Shown here piece by piece: positions 1 through 7,635 of a DNA stretch of 15,900 bases. Below the pieces are notes generated by a model, which worked only from the letters and a program-made list of their open reading frames with translations, was not told where the DNA came from and ran no database searches. The position numbers and the translations under genes are program-made. Origin of the DNA: CAYJAZ01 sp964369165 (GTDB taxonomy: Bacteria; Desulfobacterota; Desulfovibrionia; Desulfovibrionales; Desulfovibrionaceae). The stretch is from assembly GCA_964369165.1 (NCBI GenBank), contig CAYJFE010000066.1:1-15900 (forward strand), given 5' to 3'. Each line of letters starts with the position of its first letter. Position 1 is the stretch's first letter.

Positions 1-28
1 AGTCTAAATGATTACTGAATAAAAAAAC

Positions 29-57
29 TTGCAAACAATGAGTATTTAATCTATACT
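29..57 (+). promoter_or_regulatory. Sigma-70-type promoter for the c-di-GMP protein gene
   Basis: A -35 box TTGCAA (29-34) and a -10 box TATACT (52-57) are separated by exactly 17 bases. The expected transcription start is near base 64, which leaves a leader of about 55 bases. The start codon at 120 is preceded by GAGG (112-115) with a short 4-base spacer. The boxes are seen directly; promoter activity is inferred. Confidence 0.6.
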
Positions 58-119
58 TATTTAGTTTGTGTGTTTAATATGTCTTTATGTTTGTAACATT
101 GTCTTTCAATTGAGGTTTT

Positions 120-3100
120 ATGAAAGTTTTTAATCTTCTCTATCAAGATTTCAATCAATTATCCTTTTGGATTGAAAAAAATAGTTTAAATCCTCATAAA
201 CATTACCACGTTATGATCCATACAAGTATCTTAACGGAAGAAGAAAGCGTTGCTTTAGCCAAAAAACTTAAAGATATTTTGCCACAGTCCGATATCAAAG
301 GCTGTTCAGTAACAGGTATTATCTATGAGGGAAAAAGTTATAGTGAAAACACACTCATAAGTATAGTAGAATTTGAGCAGGGCAGTTTTTTTTCAAAAAT
401 TCAATCCACAAAAAATCTAAAAGCACAGCAAATTGCTGAATCAATAGCACATATTAGCAGACAATTTGAAACTCATTTTGGTGTATTGATCTTTGATTTT
501 TCTCAAGAACATACCTTTGAAATAACAAATAAATTAAATGAACTTTTGCCTGATGTGAATTTTGTTGGTGGACTTGCTGGTAAACTTTTGCCAAATGGTG
601 AGGCGGACTCTTATTTATTTGATGAGCATGGTTCTTACCGCGAATCTTTTTATGTGAACTTTATTTCGCATGACTATGTATTGAACCATACAGACATTAT
701 TACTGGACACCCTCCTATAAGCGATATACTCACAATCACTAGATCGACTGGCGAATGTATAGAAGAAATTGACAATATTCCAGCTTTTGAATGGTTTGAG
801 CAAAACCTTGCTCTTTCTGAATTTTCAGGTTCAAAAGATTACATAGAAGCAGTAGGCTCAGATATATTATTACGCTTTCCTTTAGTTTTAGAAGGCTATA
901 CCTCTACTACACGCTTTTTAAGATACGATGAAGATCAAAAGAAATTATGCCTTTATGCTACAAAGCTACCCGAAGGGCAAAAATTTCGCTTAGGTTACTT
1001 AAGCCCATTAAAAAGTGCTGAAGAATTACAAGAGCTTTGTCATAATCTGCAAATGATTTCTGCTGAAGGCATTTTCTGCTATTCTTGTACCTTTAGAAAT
1101 CACTATTCTAATGATATATCCAATTGGGAATTGAATGCTTTTAAGGATAGCCATATAGCTGGTGCATTTTTATTGGGTGAAATAGGCACAAAAAATAATC
1201 AAGTGCAGTTTTTAAATGGCTCGGCTTGCTTTTTTACCTTGGCCGAAAAAGCCGTACATATAGAACCAGATTTAACAGTTTTTGATTCTATTGACTCATT
1301 GCTTGAAACAAATGAAGATTTAGAAAAGCTGATACATACTGTTGACAAAAAATTAAATTCTAAGGTTTTCAATTCATTTCTTGAGCATGAAAAAGAAGTA
1401 AAGCAAAGGCTTCTAAATATTGAAGACGGCGAATTTAAAAATATTTCACAATTTCTAAAGCAGCAATCAGTAAATAAGCAAGAACAGATTTGTCTTATTG
1501 CTATTGAAAACTTTGAAGAGCATTTCCAAACACTTGGTGAAGAAAAGTTTGAAGAGCTTTGTAAAGAAAATAGAGAAAAAGTTTGTACCTACCTAAAAAA
1601 ACAATATGCGTATTTTAATTTTAGTTTTTATAAATACGATTTTGTGCACTTCTTCTTTACTGTTGAAGAAAATATTTCAGATACTGTCTTTGAGAATATT
1701 GTAAAAACTTTACATAAGAATTTGGGCAAAATGCAGCTCCTTGATGAAAGTGTAAGTGTTTTTAATAATTATACATTTACGCTGGATGGACTTTCCATAC
1801 AAAAGCTTTTGCAGTCAATCGAAGCTAAAGATGTGAAATTAGGCGAAAAACGCTTTAATCATTTCGAAAAAACTAATTCTGCTTTAGATGACTTGAACCA
1901 TGAATTTCAAATGGTTGCTGCGTTAAAAGAAATTATTGACACAAAGGCTGTCGTTCCTTATTTTCAAGGCATTTACGATAATAATCGTAATTGTTTTCAT
2001 ATGTATGAAGCTTTGATGCGCTTGCAGCACCCGAACGGTAAAATGCTTTTCCCTAATGATTTTATGGATATAGCAAAAAAATATAATCTCTATCTTACCC
2101 TTAGCCTTCTTATGGTGAAAAAGGTTTTTGAACTTTTCAAGGATAGAGAAGAAATTATAACACTCAATATTTCAGCCTACGATATTTTATCTGAAGACTT
2201 TGTCAAAGCTGTTTTTGAAAGTCTTAGAGAAATGAAAAGGCCGCAAAATTTTGTTTTTGAACTTCTTGAAACAGAAGCCTTCACTGATTTAGATAGTGTG
2301 AAGAATTTTATACATCAGGTGAAACTCTTTGGCTGTAAAGTTGCAGTGGACGATTTTGGTGCAGGCTATTCGAACTTCATTGAATTTGGTAATTTAGATG
2401 TAGATTATCTCAAGCTCAATGGTTCGTTAACAAAACTTCTTGGCACAGATTTTAACTATGAGCATATTCTGAACAGCATTGCCTTTATGGGCGAAAAAAT
2501 GCACGTCAAACTTATTGCAGAATTTGTTGAAACTGCGGCAACACAAAAATTATTGATTCAAAGTGGTGTGCATTATTCACAGGGCTATTTCTTCTCTAAG
2601 CCAATGCCATTTTCTGAGCTTATTGTGGTTTCACGCGAGAATAAAGCAAAAATTGAAAATCAAAATGAAGTCAAAGAAGAACCAGAGAAACAAGCTTTTT
2701 CTCAAAGCAAAGCAAATTTAGATAATTTCTTTCTCTATTTTGGCGGTTTTTTAGTTGCCTTTTTTACCATGTTTTCCTTAGTGAAATATGTCAACTATAA
2801 TAATGATGAATTTAAAGATATCAACGATGCCTTCTTGGTTGAATTAGCGACTGGCCTTGCAGATAAAGTAGCGTTATTTGCTGAAGAAGCTGAAATCTCA
2901 ACACAGATTATAAGCGCGGCTATGTCAGAATATGTAGAAAATTTTGATAGCTTAGAAGCAGGCAAAGAGAAACTTTCTAGCTTAAAAGAAGCGACAAAAT
3001 TTAACGATATTTATGTTTCTTATGGCGGAACTGCAGCTATTAATTCAGAAGGCGAATATATAGGCATTCCTATAGATCAAATCTATGGCAATGTTGATTA

Positions 3101-4196
3101 TAATGATGTGGTGATGCTTCCTATTATGGAAGCAGATAATGGCGAAAAAATGCTGCTATTTGCAGCTAATCTCTATATGCATAAAAAGAAAGTGGGTGAA
3201 GTGTATGGCACTTTTGAACTCGATCAAATTTCTAGTCTACTGAATTTAGAAAGTTTTGGCGGTGAAGCTTTTTATCATATAAGTCAAGTAGATGGCACAC
3301 CAATTTACTTGAGTGGTAGGGGAGAAAATGCCTTTACTAGCGGTGATATGTATGACTTTATTGGCTCATTAGAAATTTTCAATGGGCACACCTCTGCAAG
3401 CATTAAAGAAAATATGTATGAAGGCAAAACTGTTCTTTTGAATTACTACCTTAAAGGTGAAGAGCGTTCCGCTGTTATGGTGCGTGTGCCGCATACTGAT
3501 TGGTGCTTGGTGAGCATTGTCTTGAATGAAATCAATACGCAAATGCTTAGAACAACGAACAGAAGTACTATATACTTTATCACATTTATTGTTGTTCTTT
3601 ATCTGCTTTATTTTATGCTTGTTGCTCATGTTTTCAGGAAACATAGAAATATTATTCTTGATACTTTACAAGCAAGTCAAGCCCTTTCAAATTCTTTACA
3701 ATTAAGCATTGAAAAAGATTCGCTTACAGGAACGTATTCGAGGGCAACAGCTATTGAAAAGATAAGTAATGTGATTTCAACACAAAATCAAAAAGGCATT
3801 GTGCATGCTATGGCGATTTTAGACATAGATAATTTTAAATATATCAACGATACATATGGCCACCATACTGGCGATATTTATTTACAATCATTTGTTTCTA
3901 GTGTAAAATTAGCTTTAAAACCGGGCAATATTCTCGGCCGTCTTGGAGGCGATGAATTTTTAGTGCTTATTAATGATGCACAGAATATGGAAGAAGTTGA
4001 AAAAGTCTTCGATAAGCTTTTCCATAATATACGTCAAATTACTCTTGGTGGTGTTGATTTGAATTGTGTCAGCGTAAGTGCGGGTATTGTCATGATTACT
4101 GAAAATAAAAAGACTTACGAAGAGTTGATGATTGAAGCGGATAATACTCTTTATAAGGCGAAGAGGGAAGGCAAGAACAAATACCTATTCGCCTAA
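120..4196 (+). CDS. FIST / degenerate GGDEF / EAL / Cache-like / GGDEF membrane c-di-GMP signalling protein
   Basis: A 1358-residue inner-membrane protein predicted to make and degrade cyclic di-GMP. Residues about 1-375 match the FIST sensor family (FIST_N, then FIST_C from about residue 218). Residues about 455-575 resemble a GGDEF fold whose signature is replaced by FYKYDF (503-508). Residues about 600-845 are an EAL phosphodiesterase with its usual acidic, Asn, Lys and Gln residues present: E630 of EAL, N683, E714, D744-D745, K765, E801, E804, Q821. A charged linker (about 845-868) leads to TM1 (about 870-890), a Cache-like periplasmic region (about 891-1147), TM2 (about 1150-1172) and a C-terminal GGDEF (1276-1280). 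The I-site is absent: KPGN stands where RxxD is expected. No HAMP or signal peptide is visible. The gene is monocistronic and convergent with cysE. Domain calls are strong for EAL, GGDEF and FIST and weaker for the Cache and degenerate GGDEF parts. The sensed ligands are unknown. Confidence 0.9.
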   Translation: MKVFNLLYQDFNQLSFWIEKNSLNPHKHYHVMIHTSILTEEESVALAKKLKDILPQSDIKGCSVTGIIYEGKSYSENTLISIVEFEQGSFFSKIQSTKNLKAQQIAESIAHISRQFETHFGVLIFDFSQEHTFEITNKLNELLPDVNFVGGLAGKLLPNGEADSYLFDEHGSYRESFYVNFISHDYVLNHTDIITGHPPISDILTITRSTGECIEEIDNIPAFEWFEQNLALSEFSGSKDYIEAVGSDILLRFPLVLEGYTSTTRFLRYDEDQKKLCLYATKLPEGQKFRLGYLSPLKSAEELQELCHNLQMISAEGIFCYSCTFRNHYSNDISNWELNAFKDSHIAGAFLLGEIGTKNNQVQFLNGSACFFTLAEKAVHIEPDLTVFDSIDSLLETNEDLEKLIHTVDKKLNSKVFNSFLEHEKEVKQRLLNIEDGEFKNISQFLKQQSVNKQEQICLIAIENFEEHFQTLGEEKFEELCKENREKVCTYLKKQYAYFNFSFYKYDFVHFFFTVEENISDTVFENIVKTLHKNLGKMQLLDESVSVFNNYTFTLDGLSIQKLLQSIEAKDVKLGEKRFNHFEKTNSALDDLNHEFQMVAALKEIIDTKAVVPYFQGIYDNNRNCFHMYEALMRLQHPNGKMLFPNDFMDIAKKYNLYLTLSLLMVKKVFELFKDREEIITLNISAYDILSEDFVKAVFESLREMKRPQNFVFELLETEAFTDLDSVKNFIHQVKLFGCKVAVDDFGAGYSNFIEFGNLDVDYLKLNGSLTKLLGTDFNYEHILNSIAFMGEKMHVKLIAEFVETAATQKLLIQSGVHYSQGYFFSKPMPFSELIVVSRENKAKIENQNEVKEEPEKQAFSQSKANLDNFFLYFGGFLVAFFTMFSLVKYVNYNNDEFKDINDAFLVELATGLADKVALFAEEAEISTQIISAAMSEYVENFDSLEAGKEKLSSLKEATKFNDIYVSYGGTAAINSEGEYIGIPIDQIYGNVDYNDVVMLPIMEADNGEKMLLFAANLYMHKKKVGEVYGTFELDQISSLLNLESFGGEAFYHISQVDGTPIYLSGRGENAFTSGDMYDFIGSLEIFNGHTSASIKENMYEGKTVLLNYYLKGEERSAVMVRVPHTDWCLVSIVLNEINTQMLRTTNRSTIYFITFIVVLYLLYFMLVAHVFRKHRNIILDTLQASQALSNSLQLSIEKDSLTGTYSRATAIEKISNVISTQNQKGIVHAMAILDIDNFKYINDTYGHHTGDIYLQSFVSSVKLALKPGNILGRLGGDEFLVLINDAQNMEEVEKVFDKLFHNIRQITLGGVDLNCVSVSAGIVMITENKKTYEELMIEADNTLYKAKREGKNKYLFA

Positions 4197-4241
4197 ATTC
4201 AAACTTTTGCGTTTTTTCTTCCCTAAAGATAATTTTGTAAC

Positions 4242-5135
4242 TTAGAAATTCTTCACAATAAGTTTTGAATTTGGTTTTACATCTTCAGTCACCCAAACAT
4301 TACCGCCTATCACGCAATTATGCCCAATAGTAATATTTCCTAAGATAGTTGCTCCAGCATAAACGACTACATTATTTTCTAAAGTTGGGTGCCTTTGATT
4401 GCCTTTAACAAGCATACCATTTTCTTCTTTAGGAAAGGAAAGCGCGCCAAGTGTCACACCTTGATAGAGGCGACAATTATTGCCAATCACGCAGGTTTCA
4501 CCAATAACTACACCTGTGCCGTGATCAATAAAGAAATATTCGCCAATTTGCGCACCAGGGTGAATGTCTATTCCTGTTTTAGAATGCGCCATTTCAGCAA
4601 TAATTCGCGGAATAAGTGGGACTTTTAATTTATACAATTCGTGTGCAATTCTGTGGTGCGTCATAGCAAGAAGTGAGGGATAGCAAAATATTGCTTCACC
4701 AGGTGAAGTGGCGGCAGGATCGCCCTCATAGGCGGCCTTTGCGTCTTTTGCCAGTAAATCTCTAATTTTGGGTAATGTTTGCAAAAAAGCTATAGCCATA
4801 TCGTGTGAAGAGCCTTCGCAGCCTTGGCAATCACTCGCATAATCAGCACAAGCAAAGCAGCCGCCACGAACAATTTGCTCTTTTAAAAGTCGGTAAACAG
4901 AATCGAGGCTAGCAGAAATATGGTAACGCATTGATTCAGGATAGATGCGTGAAGTTCCAAAAAATCCTGGAAATATAATAGCTTTTAATCTTTCAACAAA
5001 TTCATTTAAAGCTGTGATAGAAGGCATGGGCGAATCACAAAGAGAAGTGTGTAAAACCCCATCAAGCTGTGCTGTTTGGCAAAGTTCTTCTGTTATTTCA
5101 TCAATGGCAGAAATTCTAGTTGGCGAAAGTTTCAT
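4242..5135 (-). CDS. cysE: Serine O-acetyltransferase (long form with Cys cluster)
   Basis: Transfers acetyl from acetyl-CoA to L-serine, giving the O-acetylserine that CysK uses; cytoplasmic. The C-terminal third (about 185-290) is a left-handed beta-helix of hexapeptide repeats. D190, H205 (in IDHGTG) and H249 (in RHP) correspond to E. coli CysE D143, H158 and H193. At 297 residues it is longer than the 273-residue E. coli enzyme, with a divergent helical N-terminus. Two odd points: four cysteines in the pattern C93-x2-C96-x6-C103-x2-C106 could bind a metal, and the protein ends in KNF rather than the C-terminal isoleucine with which E. coli CysE docks into CysK. The start is supported by AGAGGA four bases upstream. 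It lies 40 bases after cysK. A perfect TATAAT (5162-5157) sits in that gap but has no convincing -35 partner. Confidence 0.92.
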   Translation of the reverse strand: MKLSPTRISAIDEITEELCQTAQLDGVLHTSLCDSPMPSITALNEFVERLKAIIFPGFFGTSRIYPESMRYHISASLDSVYRLLKEQIVRGGCFACADYASDCQGCEGSSHDMAIAFLQTLPKIRDLLAKDAKAAYEGDPAATSPGEAIFCYPSLLAMTHHRIAHELYKLKVPLIPRIIAEMAHSKTGIDIHPGAQIGEYFFIDHGTGVVIGETCVIGNNCRLYQGVTLGALSFPKEENGMLVKGNQRHPTLENNVVVYAGATILGNITIGHNCVIGGNVWVTEDVKPNSKLIVKNF

Positions 5136-5175
5136 GCAGTCCTCTCAAATGTATGAATTATATAAATTCTAGATC

Positions 5176-6096
5176 TTAGTCGCATAAAGGTGTAGAAAGA
5201 TATTTTTCTACAGAATCAGGCACAACGGTAAGAATATTTTTATTTGGGTGCTTTTTGGCATATTGAATAAGACCAACAATGTTTGCACCAGTTGAAATGC
5301 CGCAAGAAATGCCTTCCATATGCATCAAGATTTGCGCTTCTTTATAGGCATCTTCTGTTTTTATTTTGTAGATAGCGTCCACCACATCGGAATTATAGTT
5401 GTCAGGTATAAAACCAGCACCAATGCCTTGAATACCATGAGGATTAGCACTTTCGCCTGACAAGACAGCAGATGCAGCAGGTTCTAAGGCGATAATGTCT
5501 ATATCATCATATTTTTCTTTGAAATATTTGCCTACACCGCTTATAGTACCAGCAGAGCCTACTCCAGTAATAAATGCATCAAGCTTTATATTTTGTGCAG
5601 TGAAAAAAGCATCTATTTCGGGCGCTGTTGTTTCATAATGCGCAAACACACATTCAGGATTAGAAAATTGATTTGGCATAAAAGAATTTGGTATTTCTGT
5701 AAGCAATTCCTTCGCTTTTTCCACAGCTCCACTCATACCTTTTGAAGCAGGTGTGAGCACAATTTGCGCGCCAAATGCTTTCAATAACTTGCGCCTTTCA
5801 AGTGACATTGATTCAGGCATAGTTAATATTGTTCTAAAGCCAAAATGTTTTGCACAAGCCGCAAGTCCAATACCAGTATTTCCGCTTGTAGGCTCAATTA
5901 TAGTTGCACCGTCAGAAATTTTTCCTTCTTCAACAGCTTTTTCAATCATTCTTCTTGCAATTCTATCTTTTATAGAACCAGCAGGATTAGAACTTTCTAA
6001 TTTTACAAATAAATTGCAATTATATATTTGTGAATATTTTTCTAAAAATATTATGGGTGTATTGCCTATTGCGTCTAAAAAGCTTGAATTTTTCAT
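5176..6096 (-). CDS. cysK: Cysteine synthase (O-acetylserine sulfhydrylase, PLP enzyme)
   Basis: Forms L-cysteine from O-acetylserine and sulfide. The 306-residue length is normal for the CysK/CysM fold. K43, in the NPAGSIKDR motif, is the lysine that binds pyridoxal phosphate. TSGNT (70-74) binds the substrate carboxylate, and a glycine-rich GVGSAGTISG loop cradles the cofactor phosphate. AAGG lies just before the ATG at 6096. The gene begins only 5 bases after the end of the 136-residue protein gene and is followed 40 bases later by cysE, so the two cysteine enzymes are almost certainly co-transcribed. Sulfide is plausibly abundant in a relative of sulfate or sulfite reducers. CysK against CysM cannot be settled by eye, but the cysE partnership favours CysK. 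Confidence 0.93.
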   Translation of the reverse strand: MKNSSFLDAIGNTPIIFLEKYSQIYNCNLFVKLESSNPAGSIKDRIARRMIEKAVEEGKISDGATIIEPTSGNTGIGLAACAKHFGFRTILTMPESMSLERRKLLKAFGAQIVLTPASKGMSGAVEKAKELLTEIPNSFMPNQFSNPECVFAHYETTAPEIDAFFTAQNIKLDAFITGVGSAGTISGVGKYFKEKYDDIDIIALEPAASAVLSGESANPHGIQGIGAGFIPDNYNSDVVDAIYKIKTEDAYKEAQILMHMEGISCGISTGANIVGLIQYAKKHPNKNILTVVPDSVEKYLSTPLCD

Positions 6097-6101
6097 CTTT
6101 A

Positions 6102-6512
6102 TTACCTTTGAACTTTGAATGAGGGCATAAGTTCTAAACCATGTTGATTGATAGCTTTTATGCTTATGCGCGGTCTATGGAAATTGTTTTCCTCTTTTTC
6201 TACTATTTCTAGTGCTCTATCAAGTATTTTTTGCACAACACAACAAGGCATAGTCATTTTCACTATTTCTATTTCTTTTGGCCTTGATTTAAGTAAGACT
6301 TCGCTCAGCTTTAGTGCTAACTCTTCCTTATCTTCTAAGCGTGGGCAAAGCGTGAGAAGTGTATGATCTTTTATATAACGCGCATGAAAATTCTTGCAGG
6401 CAAAAGCCGTGCAATCAGCGGCTAGACATAGAAGGTCATTGTTTAGAAAATCTTGCTTGAGTGATACAAGTGAAAGCTTTATAGGCCAATTAATAGAATT
6501 TGTTGTGTTCAT
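6102..6512 (-). CDS. Small cysteine-containing protein resembling the C-terminal part of a 4Fe-4S-type protein family
   Basis: A 136-residue soluble protein with no signal peptide or membrane segment. From memory, the stretch beginning INWPIKLSLVS, the AADCTAFA motif (31-38), a CPRLED motif (56-61) and MPCC (88-91) resemble the region that follows the ferredoxin motif in a widespread family of 4Fe-4S-binding proteins. In those proteins an N-terminal CxxCxxC cluster site precedes this region; here the protein starts directly at it. Cysteines are C29, C34, C39, C56, C90 and C91. The gene starts 4 bases after the ahbD stop with only a weak AAGA-like ribosome site, suggesting translational coupling, and cysK follows 5 bases later. 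The function is not known. The position suggests a link to haem synthesis, Fe-S clusters or cysteine supply. The family resemblance was not tested by a search. Confidence 0.75.
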   Translation of the reverse strand: MNTTNSINWPIKLSLVSLKQDFLNNDLLCLAADCTAFACKNFHARYIKDHTLLTLCPRLEDKEELALKLSEVLLKSRPKEIEIVKMTMPCCVVQKILDRALEIVEKEENNFHRPRISIKAINQHGLELMPSFKVQR

Positions 6513-6516
6513 ATAA

Positions 6517-7617
6517 TTATCTTGCTTTTACAGGAATATATTGACAGAGTGGCTCTTCGGCTAAATGATTGTCATACATAGCAAAAGCTCTAGCTCTACA
6601 GCCACCGCATACTTTATGGTATTCGCATACGCCGCATTTGCCATCATAGGTAGATTGATCTCTAAATTGGTTGAATACTTTAGAATTTTTCCAAATTTCA
6701 GGAAATGCTTCTTTTTTGATATTTCCGCAGTCTAACTCAAGATAGCCACAAGGTTGCACTTGCCCAACATGAGAAATAAAGCAGAAACCAATACCGCCAA
6801 GACAACCTCTTGTCATTGCGTCCATTCCAAAATTCTCACGATCTACAGGGACATTTTCTTCTTTTGCTCTTTGACGCATAATTCTGTAATAGTGTGGTGC
6901 GCAAGTTGCTTTAAGATGCATGGAGGTGGTTTTTCTAAAATCATAAAACCAATGCAATACTTTTTCGTACTCTGCGGCAGTTATAACTTCGTCTTGAATT
7001 TCGCTCCCTCTACCCATAGGCACAAGAAGGAAGATATGCCAAGCAACTGCGCCAAGCTCTTCACACAATTGGAAAATTTCTTTAAAGGTATGGAGGTTTG
7101 ACTTTGTTACTGTTGTGTTGATTTGAAATTCAACACCCGCAGCTTTCAAATATTCAATACCTTGTAATGATTTTTCAAATGCACCAGGAATACCACGAAA
7201 AGCATCGTGTGATTGTGCGTCTTTACCATCTATAGAGATAGAACATCTGCCAAAACCAGCTTCTTTGATTTGTTTGGCATTTTCCTCAGTGATAAGCGTT
7301 CCATTTGGTGACAAAACAGGGTGCAGCCCCTTTGATTTAGCGTATGCGCCAAGCTCATACACGTCTTTACGCATCATAGGATCGCCACCAGTGAAGATGA
7401 TTATAGGATTACCCACACTTGGGAATGTGTCTATAAGTGCTTTTGCTTCTTTTGTGTCTAATTCGCCCTCATAAGGCTCTATATGCGCTTCAGCTCTGCA
7501 ATGCTTACAAGCAAGATTGCAAGATCTTGTCACTTCCCAAGCGATAAGGCGGCAATTAGGCGCATCAATTGGGTGACTAGGCTTATTTGTATTGATATGT
7601 GAATGTGTTTCGTTCAT
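6517..7617 (-). CDS. ahbD: Radical SAM haem b synthase (Fe-coproporphyrin III decarboxylase)
   Basis: Predicted to convert the two propionate groups of Fe-coproporphyrin III to vinyls, the last step of the siroheme-dependent haem route. The radical SAM cluster motif is C33-x3-C37-x2-C40, following RLIAWEVTRS, with the GGDP SAM motif at 77-80. The C-terminal SPASM-like region carries C272, C279, C290, C297, C328, C331, C337, C340 and C358, enough for one or two auxiliary 4Fe-4S clusters. The RLIAWEVTRSCNLACKHCRA start and the PLCQYIPVK ending fit AhbD better than the related deacetylase AhbC/NirJ. The 366-residue length is normal. It follows hemB by 18 bases, and the start has a weak GGA eight bases upstream. 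An AhbC or NirJ-like role is the main alternative. Confidence 0.85.
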   Translation of the reverse strand: MNETHSHINTNKPSHPIDAPNCRLIAWEVTRSCNLACKHCRAEAHIEPYEGELDTKEAKALIDTFPSVGNPIIIFTGGDPMMRKDVYELGAYAKSKGLHPVLSPNGTLITEENAKQIKEAGFGRCSISIDGKDAQSHDAFRGIPGAFEKSLQGIEYLKAAGVEFQINTTVTKSNLHTFKEIFQLCEELGAVAWHIFLLVPMGRGSEIQDEVITAAEYEKVLHWFYDFRKTTSMHLKATCAPHYYRIMRQRAKEENVPVDRENFGMDAMTRGCLGGIGFCFISHVGQVQPCGYLELDCGNIKKEAFPEIWKNSKVFNQFRDQSTYDGKCGVCEYHKVCGGCRARAFAMYDNHLAEEPLCQYIPVKAR

Positions 7618-7635
7618 ATAAAAGTCCAGAATAGT

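Noticed and set aside
3369..3644. 91-codon minus-strand frame inside the c-di-GMP protein gene
   Set aside because: It is opposite the Cache-like and TM2 region of a clearly coding gene, and its composition is that of an antisense frame.
4156..4194. Inverted repeat AGGCGAA ... TTCGCCT at the end of the c-di-GMP protein gene, followed by a T-run at 4212-4217
   Set aside because: The loop is 25 bases, the stem lies inside the coding sequence and the T-run starts about 18 bases too late, so it does not look like a terminator.
5157..5162. Perfect TATAAT between cysK and cysE on the minus strand
   Set aside because: No acceptable -35 box is at the right distance and the gap is only 40 bases; in this AT-rich DNA the match is easily chance.
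6754..7101. 115-codon plus-strand frame opposite ahbD
   Set aside because: It lies wholly antisense to AhbD, whose radical SAM and SPASM cysteines show the true frame.
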